Positions 22,211 through 32,649 of a DNA stretch of 64,000 bases are shown here, in pieces. Under the pieces are notes generated by a model. It was not told the origin of the DNA, searched no databases, and worked only from the letters and a program-made list of their open reading frames with translations. Location: NCBI GenBank assembly GCA_030407085.1, contig CM059587.1, forward strand, positions 92,127,001-92,191,000, read 5' to 3'. Position 1 is the stretch's first letter, and each line of letters opens with the position of its first letter. The translations under genes were made by a program, and so were the position numbers. This stretch comes from Trichopria drosophilae (lineage: Eukaryota; Arthropoda; Insecta; Hymenoptera; Diapriidae).

Positions 22211-23885
22211 TTTATCACATCTTTTTCTCGTTTGAGAATTATTGATTTTTCTCCAGTTTTATTATTACACCCTATATTATTTATTCTGAACAAGTACTTT
22301 TGAAATAAATTGTATAAACATTATATAATCGAATATAGAACAAAGTATACTCGCAAATTTTCCTTTTGTCACATCCTCAAATTAACAAATCCACTCATCA
22401 ATTTCTTGATGCACATTACAAAAAAACGCAATTCTCGTGAGAAAATTCATGGCACAATTCCATAATTGGTCCTTCAACGTATTCGTTACAAACGGAGATC
22501 ACAAATGGGTGTTCGGTGTGTGTAGCATCGTTGAAATGTTGCCAAACTATGAGTGGATACCTATATAGATGTTTAGTTAATCCACAGGGTACTCGTGAAT
22601 ATGAACCTGATGGTTTACAATTACGTTCTTGAACCCTGTTAATTGGCATGTACATCGAGGCTAGTTTTTTGGTTTCCTCGTGCTTACACAGGTATAACGA
22701 TTACAACGTAATCATAGACGGATTGAAATTCTCTCTTTTTTATCAGTACTATATAAGAACCAAGAGTATACTTGAACAAAATACTGTGAGAATTATTTTA
22801 AACATTTTTTTATAACAATTTTTAATATAATAATGACCGAATTAGGAGGTGTAATAATAACACTGGTTAATATTATGACCAATATGATCGACGTTTCGAC
22901 TGCGCACTTTGTTGTAAAATAAAAAAAAATGGGTGTCTCAAGATCGCCAAAGTCAAGAGCCAAACTAAGTAGAGCAATGAGGTTTTCACGATCTTGAAGC
23001 TTGATGTTTGTAGAATAGAGGAAAAATAAGTAGAAAGTACAAAATGAAAAGTTTATTTCTATATTTTGCATTAAAATTAAGGCTGAACATACGAAAATTC
23101 ACCACAGGAAAATTCAATTTACAACAAACTCATGAATTAAGAAATTAAACACAAAAATTCAACAAATGCAAAATACAACCTAACCTAATACTGGTATATC
23201 TAATGTAACGAAAATAAATGGACACGACATGTGTTGACGTACACATTGTGTCCAAAATACATGTATTAAAATTTCAAGTGATTAATCGACTACCTCGTCA
23301 TGAATAGTCATGTACCCAAAATTAGCGAAACCAGAAGAAAAAGGTATCAAAACCTTTCTGAAGTAGTAGAAAACCAACTCAAATAACAATACTGAAGGAA
23401 ACAAAAAGAGGGTCTGGGTTATTCGATGATTTCTAATCATTTGCACATAAAAAGTTCAAACTATTCATCGGTTTTTGGGCGCCAGCATTTGGGGTTACGG
23501 ATTCATCAATATTTTTCTTGCCAATGATTACTTTCATTTACTATGCAACCCTTATACTAGTACAGATCATGAAACCTACACTGTCTTATTTCATCACTTA
23601 GAAACATAATCCACAACCAAACTGAGGTTTCAGTTCTCAATAGCGCGTCTCATTATTGGATTCCAATTAATTTTGAATGGGTTTTTATACATGAAAGTCT
23701 TGCATTATAAATACTACTTAGCAATTATTTAAAATAAATAGAAAAATTCCTGATTACCGAAACAAATTCCTGTAAAGGCGAACGATTCAAGGAGATGGCA
23801 ACTATCACTGAAGCAATATCATTCGAATAAATTCACACAGGTGCTAATTTTTACAGACCTTCTTCCTTGACTTTTATATTTACTA
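22211..23885. other. Non-coding DNA
   Basis: Mostly AT-rich. A minus-strand 79-codon frame (22416-22655) has a fairly balanced composition, with several His and Cys, but no recognised domain and no good splice signals. The 92-codon frame at 22793-23071 is a Phe/Leu/Ile-rich chance frame. A short CCTAACCTAA occurs near 23179. Confidence 0.4.
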
Positions 23886-23889
23886 ACTC

Positions 23890-24153
23890 GGGGAATCCCA
23901 TTTAGTGTCGGCCTCCCCAGTGCACCAAAGTGCCTAATTTTCGTTACTTGCGCTGTGGGGTTCAAGACAGGGTTACTTCTCTCCGCCTCTGTAGCCCGGA
24001 AGCGTTTTTCCCGGTAATTCGACTCCTAGGCGGAAAATCGATATCGGCTTTGGCTCTTATCGAATCTTTCCTTTTCTGAAAGAGAAAGACAGCCGAGAGT
24101 GTACAGACTCGAGAGCTGAAAGCTTCTACCAAGGCAGTGTGATGTGTGGTTCG
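23890..24153 (+). promoter_or_regulatory. Possible promoter and 5' non-coding exon ending at a GTGAGT donor
   Basis: A 260-bp block stands out by its GC and CpG content from flanks that are strongly AT-rich. It ends with ...GATGTGTGGTTCG followed by GTGAGT at 24154, a good 5' splice site. No long frame crosses it, so if it is an exon it would be mainly 5' untranslated, with a possible ATG at 24142 four codons before the donor. No TATA box is evident. The inference is from composition and the donor only. Confidence 0.25.
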
Positions 24154-24159
24154 GTGAGT

Positions 24160-24700
24160 CTAGTTTCCATTCTTTTGCGTGAGATCAAATGCGATATGCA
24201 GATTCATTGCCAGACTCAAATTGCTCCATGTAAACATTAATGAGATCAGACGATATTCGGATGCGGTAAATGACATAAATTTTAATATAGTTTATGTCAG
24301 GAAAGCCTTTGATGAAAGCTTAAGTATATTAGTTGAAAGCAACATTTTGAAGCAAAAGGAAGTGAACGTTACAGTCTTGGTTATATAAATTATGGTAATA
24401 TCCGCAGTACTTGATGCTGTTTATTAACAACAAATTCATTTTTAGATCTTCTTTTGTTTACTGTTAAATCACCATCATTCATCATAATACTATTTTGGTT
24501 GGTATCATGATCCATCATTAAAGTCTATGAACCTACCTCCTTATCGTCTATAATTCACCTTCTTTCTAATAAATTGCCATCATTTATCAGCACAGGCATC
24601 ATCCGCAATTCACTTTCATTATAGCTAGTCGTCATCAGCTATGATCCTCTCCGGATTAACCATTAATCGAAAATAGATTTTAATCTTTTCAATTGTACCT
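24160..24700. other. Non-coding DNA with CAT/ATC-rich low complexity
   Basis: 24179-24388 has a chance 69-codon frame. From about 24470 to 24645, CATCATT-like triplets (ATCACCATCATTCATCAT) recur irregularly, a decayed microsatellite. Confidence 0.45.
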
Positions 24701-24704
24701 TTAA

Positions 24705-25105
24705 TTAGCACATTTACGTCCAAAGTATGTCCGTTAGGTTTGTCGCATACCATCCGTCCATTCGACGTCCAGAATTTGTACCTCTGAAGTCTATGATACG
24801 TCCGAATTATGTCCAAGTGAAACAGGCGTGTGTATCCATTAAACGTCTTTATTTGGACGAGGAATGATCCGAAATTGCTCTTTGAGCAAGCTGGAGTCTT
24901 TGGTCAGGATTACAGATTGTATGCACGACTATGTACTTATGAATACAGTTACTACAACAATTAACCACTGAAGGATTGTAATTTATGCTACGTTCCTTAA
25001 TTACACTTTTATCCATATTTGGGCAAGACCAAATTTGGAGGTAAAATGGACAGAATGTGGATGGTTTGGGACTCTAGGACATATTGGACGTGTATAGAAA
25101 TGCTT
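24705..25105. repeat. Foldback element with ACGTCC motifs
   Basis: The left arm (about 24708-24792) carries ACGTCC, TATGTCC, CCATCCGTCC and CGACGTCC in series. The right arm (about 25022-25098) reads GGAGGTAAAATGGACAG, GTGGATGG, GGACATATTGGACGTG, the near-inverse in the right order. The arms are separated by about 230 bp. The minus-strand 63-codon frame crossing the left arm is not a gene. Confidence 0.5.
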
Positions 25106-25109
25106 TGAA

Positions 25110-27170
25110 GATCCAAATAAATGTTGACAAATAATAATATTGCATAATTATTAAAAAAAGAAAAATAATTTAAAAAATAATGCTAGACTGACCTAATAGC
25201 TATTATTATTTGAAATTTGCAGTAACTCATCCGGTATTAAATTTTAGAAATGGTGGATTCAATATGGATAACCAATATGTTGAAAGTTGGTTAATGATCT
25301 GAATATGTACAATACAAAGGGGCTTGGGCCTGCGAATCCGACAAAAATGATGAAAACCCTAAATTTCTGTATAGTTGTACAGTAATTAATTAACTGCTTT
25401 ATAAGTAATAACTTTGTCTTATAGTTCCAATAGTTTCTAAAAGACATATGCAACTAAATTTCGAATTGTTTCAAATACACTGAATTATATGTTCACATTC
25501 TCAGCAGCATTATCTGCTCTAGGCGAAGTAGATATGAAGTTGGGATTCACACCTAAAACTTTCGTATACTCGAAATGTAACAATTATGTTTCCGAGGTGA
25601 GTAAATGGATATCTCTAAGTAAATACAAAGAATGGTTGAAGGAAAAGCAGCACCTGCTTTGAGGATGAACATTACAGTTTACTCGATACACATTACTGTA
25701 TTTACAAAATGTCGGTTGATGTTTAGTTGTGACTGGTTGAAACTAGAAATTGTGACAACTGAAGGAATTTGAAACCAAACTCTTTTGATGTTTTCCAATT
25801 ATTTGATAGTCGTCAACGGTGTTTGATAATATTCTTCATAATCCGTAAAATTATTAATAAACTAAATAGTTAGTGTTCGATACTAAACAATAATTCTAAA
25901 ACTAAAATTACTATTTTCTAAAATTACCAGTAAGTATCATGAATATAAATACTTTTGTCTATTTACTTTAATTAATTGATATCCGATCATGTATGTTTGT
26001 ATCTAATCAGTAGAAAAATTTTTTTATTATGTTATACTTCAAGGAGTTTTGATATGAGAATATGGATTAAATTTTCAATTTAACTTCAACATTTGTATTT
26101 TAAATAGTATTAAAAATATGAGTACACTTAGTATAAAATTCCAAAGAAATAGTGCTATGATCTCGTTTAATAAATCAAAAACACTTATTTTCTAAAATGA
26201 TCGATCAGTTCTCAATGAATTTATTTGTTATTTTCTAGGAAGCCATCTATAATAATTAAAATTGCCGTTACAGAGCCCGATTTTGAAAATTTTATTTAGT
26301 CATCTTTAATTTCCGTTTTTTAGAAAAATTTTTAACTTTACCGGCGGTAAACCTAACCTTTAGAAATCCCTTAAAAACAAATATATATATTTACAAAATA
26401 CGTAATATAAATTTCCAACGCATGTTCACTAATTTTATTATACAGTACATGAATTGTAGATTTACAATAGAACAGTGTACGTCATCGGCGATTAGTTACA
26501 AAAGTATGAAAGCTAATATGTACCTAAATTGTAAAATACATTCAGGAAATAAATTTTAAGTACAACATGTTAAAAGCTACAATTTATTACATATTTCTTA
26601 TGATCTAGGTAGTTTTGACGTTTTTATCTCTCTATGGCAGGCGAGATATCTAATTGCTTGGATGATCCAGCAGTAGTTAGCCAGTAGTTTTTTATGTTTC
26701 CGGTGGTTCCGGCGAAGTACAGAGTTTAATTAAAAAGTGCAAGTAAAAGCAGTGTAACTTTTTATTCTTTAATGCTCTTAAATTTTTTAGTATATATGGT
26801 TCGTTGTGAAAGAATTCATGATTACACAAATGTTAAGTAGGTCTTTAATTTTCAGTTTTCTTTTTGTTACTTTCAATACAAAAAATTTCATGTAATTTTC
26901 ATGTTTATTTTTATCATGTAACTTTCCCTCTGGTCTCTCCTCGCATATAAAAAACATGCATAACTGAAAAATGAAGCACTCGTTATATTTCCGCCGAGAA
27001 CAGAAAGTCGAAAAAGTGTAAAAATTATGGCGAGATTCGAATCTGTCTGCGAAAAATATAATAAACAACTGTGAACCGAAACACTTTACGCTGCCAGTTT
27101 TTTCATGCATCTGTATTTTAAAAGTTATAACCATTTGAAAACTTCAAAAAAGGGTTAATCGAAAAAAATT
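25110..27170. other. AT-rich non-coding DNA
   Basis: A fragment of the ATGGCGG family (AAATGGTGGATTCAATATGG) sits at about 25248-25267. The 115-codon minus-strand frame at 26787-27134 is the longest in the window but is Phe/Lys/Cys-rich with no domain, signal peptide or splice context, so I do not call it. Nothing else recognised. Confidence 0.45.
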
Positions 27171-27174
27171 CCCA

Positions 27175-27715
27175 GCTTCAACCATACGTAAATAATAAAG
27201 ATTGAATTTTTTATGAACAGAACAATTTCTAAATGGAATATTGAAGGCAACACTTTACAAAATTTTGTGGTAATCCTTGACAAATTCTCTAAAAATGTAA
27301 ACATTTTCAGAATGGAGAACCGATGGGGCCTATTTTTTAACGCGTTTGAAATTTCTGATCAATCACATTGTGTTTATTAATTTATTTATGAAAAGGAGTA
27401 ATAACTTTCAATCATTGTGTGATATAAGTATATGACATAACAACTAACAATAAGATGATGTAGTAAAAGAATAATATTTATTTACGTCAGCAAATTCACC
27501 ATTATAATTGCGTTTTCAGCGCCAAATTCAAATGCTTCAAAAAAAAAAAAAGATTCCAATGGTTCTCCATTTTGAAAATTTACAGTTTTATCGAGAATTT
27601 GTCAATGATCATGGTAAAATTTGTTTATTCTTGTAACTCGCGGAGTTGACCTTCAAAATTACATTTAAAAATGTTTTTGCTCGTAAAAACTGGAATTTAT
27701 TATTTCTTATGTAAA
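27175..27715. repeat. Long-armed foldback element (about 150-bp arms)
   Basis: The left arm contains ATTGAAGGCAAC, then TTGACAAATTCTCTAAAAAT, then AATGGAGAACCGATGG in that order (27240-27330). The right arm (27555-27660) gives the same blocks in reverse complement, including CCAATGGTTCTCCATT and GAGAATTTGTCAATGATC. Similarity continues outward to about 27195 and 27705. The interior of about 200 bp is AT-rich with no frame. A non-autonomous foldback transposon or MITE is likely; target duplication is not clear. Confidence 0.6.
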
Positions 27716-27719
27716 ATCA

Positions 27720-30035
27720 TTTTTCTACATTGCTTTTCATATTTAACCAGAAAAATGGAATGTTTCGTTTTATTTGATGTTTTACATGGAAAATACCGAC
27801 TATTGGCCAAAAGTTCGTTAACGCTCTGAACTTTCGAGAACGCCAAATAATGAAACATATCTCTGAATCCTTTCAACGATATTGAAAAACTCAAAGGTTA
27901 CCTTTTTAAATGCAAATAAAGCAACGGAGCTGCATTCACTTTTACCTCATGCGTTTACTATTTATTAGTATCAAATTATATTTAAAAATGTTAAATTTTG
28001 TAACATTCTTTCCTCACTCTTAACACCGATAAAACGTTCACGAGAAAATATAACTACGTTTTTTTATAGTTGTAAGTTTTTAAAAATTTTTATTCATTTT
28101 GTCGGAACTATTTGGAAAACGCAAAAAAATCCTGAAGGAATCTATAGATATCGTACCTAAAAGAATGTTTTTTTCTTACAATTCCTAACTGATGAATATA
28201 TAATTTATATATTTGTATAATTACAACTTAGTACTTAGAATGCAAACGTTGAATTGCAGCTAATAAGGAAAAAGGACATTGTTTAAATAAATTATTGCAT
28301 TTTGCGCCATTTTATATCACATTATTGCAATTTGTAGAACATAAATAAACTGTAAGGTCAAGGTCAAGTTTTGAGACAACAAATGAAGTATTGAAAATTT
28401 AAATAATTATTTTGTTCCCTAGGGAGGGAAAGTATTTTGCACTACGATTATGAGCAAGAATCCTAACCTCTAGAATAAAATTTGCAGTAACTTAAAAAAA
28501 ACATGATTACTGTAGTATTAATTTAAAAAATTTCCAATTTAACGACTTTTTAATAACGTGGGAAAACAACTATTTGTTAATTTTGTTTTTGAATATCGTC
28601 AGAGGATTCGGAGATGGACAGGAGTGTATGTATTATAACAAAAGTTTAATTATTACAATAATATATATTTTCAAGTCTTTCCACTATCAAAAATATAATT
28701 TATATTCTCAAGAAAACTGACATTTTTAATTCCGTTTGCAGTTAATTATATTAATGAACCAATTTTTATTTACATTAAAATAATTACATTTTACAAAATT
28801 TTTATAAATGTTTGCATAATATCAATGCTCATCAAAACACCTTTATTGCATCATCAATAAATGTTTATTTTCATGGACTTCCTATCCCTTATTAGCATTA
28901 TCGTGCAATTCCTTGCATTTTATAGCTCCATTGGGCCTTTTTACTGGCAAACTAAATCCTCCAAACTAAACCTTTTATTTTAAAGGAATCTATAGGTATT
29001 TTTTTTTTCTCTACTTAATTCAAATGAACCCATCAACTTGATTACAACTTTTACGACATGGTTATAAAAATAATCGAGGTCTTGTAATAGATATAGCATT
29101 TCGTGACAGGAATTACTCTCAACTCTAGTTTGTCGAGTCAAACTTTTAGTTGAGATATACGATTAACGCAATTTGAAAGGTTAATTAGTATAAGTATAAC
29201 ATTTGTCTTTTTTTTTACTATAATTATTGATTAACAAATTTTATTTCAGATATTATTCAGGATTAAATCACGAACCGCTGTATTTAAGTAATTCAATTTA
29301 TAAATTAATTGTTATAAAATTAAAAATGTGTTCTAGTTTATTTGAAGATAAAATAATAGACAAAGAGTTATCGTTTATTCTTTACTATTAATTAAGCAAC
29401 CTTAATTCCATTTTATTTTCTGGCCTAATCTGTTTGCTATAAAACATAATCTACTACGATTCTGAAAGTAGAATGACTAAAACCTGTATACCAAAATCTT
29501 TACAGCATTCTCTTTCCCCTAAACAACTTAATATTACTCGGCTATAAATAACTTTTTGATCAACATATTCAGAGACTAATCACCAGGAAATACTACCGCT
29601 TGCGAGAATATACTAACGCAGCGCCGCCTCTTGAGAAATTAGAGCATTTCCGTATATATAAAGTGAACAGTGAAAATCCTCCATTATCGAATGCGTTCGC
29701 TAACTGCGGGACAAATCTAAAATTACTTTAAAAACTAATATAGGAAAGAAAGCCTCGACTTATGTCTAAAATGATAAAACAGAAATATTTATCCGATAGT
29801 ATCTCCTGTCTTTGATGTCATTTTTCAAAGAAACTTAAAAAAATGCCATCCTCTTTCATCATAAACAATGAGTTATACAGTTACAACGTTTTTATTACAG
29901 AAATTAATTGTTTTTTAATCGAGATGTGCTGAATTTTAGGTGTTGAAGCTTCAGATGGCACTATAAGCACGGATTGAACAACACGTGAAACCTTCTCGTA
30001 AATCTGTTGAGTGAACATTGCTTTCTTAAACTATT
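27720..30035. other. AT-rich non-coding DNA
   Basis: No credible coding frame. A short block at about 29595-29720 is richer in GC and contains GCGCCGCCTC followed by TATATATAAAG (near 29654); this resembles a TATA promoter or insulator-type site but has no downstream gene evidence. Confidence 0.4.
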
Positions 30036-30038
30036 TTT

Positions 30039-30345
30039 AGGTTATGTACAATATCATGGTGTTGAATGGACTTTCCGCGACATCAAAAACAAACAATAGA
30101 TATGGTTTGACTGTCAGAATTTGTATGTATTTTTGATAGTCTAGGGAAGAATTGCATTTTTTTGAGGTTATGAAATAAAGCTGGAGACAAATGGACTTTC
30201 AGCGATAGCAAAAACAAACAGTAAAACTGGTTTGACTGTCAGGATGGAATTTGAATGTATTTTTAAAAGTTTAGGGAAGAATTGCCGTGATTTTTTGAGG
30301 TTATGTAAAAAACCTGACCCAATGGAGGCAAATGTACACCGCGAC
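30039..30345 (+). repeat. Tandem repeat, 126/133-bp unit, 2.4 copies
   Basis: Unit 1 is 30039-30164, unit 2 is 30165-30297, and a partial third follows to about 30345. Each begins AGGTTATG and shares AATGGACTTTC, CAAAAACAAACA, GGTTTGACTGTCAG, GAATGTATTTTT (or GTATGTATTTTT) and AGGGAAGAATTGC in the same order. Divergence is moderate. The 75-codon minus and 60-codon plus frames crossing it are translations of the repeat. Confidence 0.8.
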
Positions 30346-32020
30346 CACAAATGTAGTGAGTTTTCTTTACGTAATCGCAAAAATACGATCAACACATCTA
30401 CGAATATAACATAAGTATTTTTTAAAATTATTTTGCTTATTTGAATGTAATGTACACCTTTTTTACTATGTTTTTAATATGTTGAATACAAAGAGAGAAA
30501 ATTAACATTTCATTTTACCTACATCTCATTCTAAGAAAATAAGGCTCCATATCGAATCCACATTAGCGTGCCACAGGAACTTTTCTTTACAAAAGTAAGT
30601 AGGTCCTTCTATATACAAGCATATTTTGCAACATATCACGATTGGCGGGCGTGGCGTTAATATATGGATCACTTTGACAATCTCGCGTGTCACACAAGAT
30701 ATTCTGTTATATATACATATGTAAACAACCCGCAAAAGTGTGCCATTAAAAATGATGCAAAGATGGCCATGAAGTAATATGATAACAATGATCTAATACA
30801 AATTGCCACAACAAAAAGTAATTTTTTTCCCTGCCATGCTTAATTAAAAATGAGGTAAATTTTCTTTTATAAAGACGTACAAGAAGTAAGATTACTTTTT
30901 CCGTTCATGACTTATTACAGTTTTTATATGAATAGTAAAAAAGGAGTTAAAAAACGTTAGATAATCCGTTGTAACAATTAAGACTTCGAAAATGTTATTG
31001 AAGGAATTACATCATCTGAATTTAATTTGACTAATTTGTACCAAAAGTGGATCAAACTGGTTCGTTGTTTACTCTAAATTGGTCAAATTTAATTAATAAT
31101 TAGTATTGTTCTTCGTAATTAATAATGTAATTAGAGCTCAGAAAATGATTGGAGTGGAAGACTTTAATCCAGTTTAAGAAAGTTCAGATAAAAGTGTCCA
31201 TAATTCAACTCATGTTTAATTATTAAGAAAATGTTAATATAAAAATTGACATTTAAAATTAAAAAAAAAAACAAAGTACAAACGTACATGATTACGAAAC
31301 ATTTTGGAAGAAAATAATCAAATATTGAGTTTCCAATATTGGAAGTTTGTTTTTAAATAAATAATGACAAAGTTAATATTCGGAATAGAACTAACCTCAA
31401 ATGTTCAGTTTCAAAATCACTTCGTTAACAGACATAATTTTCGCATACATGGTCAATTCTGATATAAACTTCCTTAATCCTCGAATTTCGGTAATTCTGT
31501 AACACGTAAGCCTGTGGACTAAGTTGCCATTCGCAACCGTACAAATGGAAATTAATCGCAATAGAAACCCAGTTTTGGTACGTAGTAGTCGTGTTACCAA
31601 GTTTTCAAACGAATGCAATTTAACGTTACGGATTGCTCAATTTCAGAAAATAACAAAAATGTCGTTTGTCAAGGCTAACTTTTCTTGTAATTTTTATTCG
31701 GTTGAAATATGCGTTAGATATTTTCGACTTAAATATTGAATTTATCAACAAAATGCTCGCCAAATAGGAAATGTTAGATTACTACATTTTGAATCTATTT
31801 ATCTTAGGAGTATACTATTCAACTTTTCTGCACTAATGACTCTACATCGATTTTCGATTAGTTACATTTTTATCGAACATGGACGAAGAACAGTCCAAGA
31901 AGTAATACTGGTAATTCTTGCTAGAAAATACTTTTCAATTCATGAGATAATTAGAAACCGATTTGTAGATTACATTACTCTTGTAGAAATTCTACACATT
32001 TTTATTATACTCAAATTACG
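30346..32020. other. AT-rich non-coding DNA
   Basis: Frames of 69-73 codons on both strands overlap each other and show no family features. The 113-codon plus frame at 31836-32177 runs into the MITE at 32023 and is therefore not a gene. No RNA genes found. Confidence 0.45.
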
Positions 32021-32022
32021 TA

Positions 32023-32292
32023 CAGTAGAATCCCGGTATATTTGCGTCTTGCTTTATATACGTCCCAGCATATTTGCCCAGTTTCATCTCGTTATATTTG
32101 TCTGTCGCCGCTCTCTTTTTCCCCCACTTTGCGCGCTGGGGCCTCAGGAAGGGCCTGCAGTGACGTCACGAACGTAACGCGACTCAGGAGGGTGGGAGAA
32201 GCAGCGCTCCCCTTCTTTTGACAAATATAAGGAGATGGGGGGGGGGGGGGGATCTAATGGACCAAACGGGCAAATATACCGGGACTCCACCT
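32023..32292. mobile_element. pogo/Tigger-like MITE, family A, copy 3, with a 15-G run
   Basis: The left end CAGTAGAATCCCGGTATATT follows TA at 32021-32022. The right end keeps GGCAAATATACCGGGACTC, but its last bases are mutated (CACCTA in place of TACTGTA). The interior carries CTGTCGCCGCTCT, GTGACGTCAC and GCGCTCCCCTTCTTTTG like copies 1 and 2. An uninterrupted run of 15 G occupies 32237-32251, where the other copies have a mixed purine sequence. Confidence 0.78.
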
Positions 32293-32545
32293 AGGTATTA
32301 ACGATAAATAATAAATTTAAAAATGTCCATAAAATGTAACAAAAACATATTAAACTAGACTATCCTTAAGGGAAACGTTCTGACAAAAATGGTCAATCTT
32401 TAAGACATTAAAAGTAAAAATAAATTTTGCACAATAACAATGTCAACTATACGTAAACAATTTTCGTTTATGTCGGTAATTTTTTACTTAAATATTTCAC
32501 CATTCCGATTTTTTCTAATTTTTCGACACTAGGAAATAAATAACA
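32293..32545. other. AT-rich non-coding DNA
   Basis: Short plain stretch between the MITE and the tRNA-like relic; nothing recognised. Confidence 0.45.
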
Positions 32546-32548
32546 AAG

Positions 32549-32645
32549 AAAAAAAGTTTCGGACGGAAATTTGAACCCGGGACCAAACTAACCTTAAGAA
32601 TATTTGATATCTCCAATCATAAAACAGGTAAAATGGTTAGGGTAA
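32549..32645 (-). mobile_element. Possible tRNA-derived SINE relic
   Basis: On the minus strand the sequence GGTCCCGGGTTCAAATTTCC contains a good RNA polymerase III B box (GGTTCAAATTT against GGTTCRANNCC). It is followed after about 10 bases by a run of seven T, a pol III-type terminator. A clear A box is missing upstream, although ACCATTTTACC near 32635 is tRNA-like. The T-stem pairs poorly, so this is not a functional tRNA. Confidence 0.35.
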
Positions 32646-32649
32646 ACAT

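Noticed and set aside
27030..27045. GATTCGAATC, resembling a T-loop
   Set aside because: No stems, A box or terminator around it.
26787..27134. Longest open frame in the window (115 codons, minus strand)
   Set aside because: Composition is Phe/Lys/Cys-rich as expected from AT-rich DNA; no domain, signal peptide, splice context or GC rise.
31836..32177. 113-codon plus-strand frame
   Set aside because: Its last third lies inside a MITE, and the rest is unremarkable.
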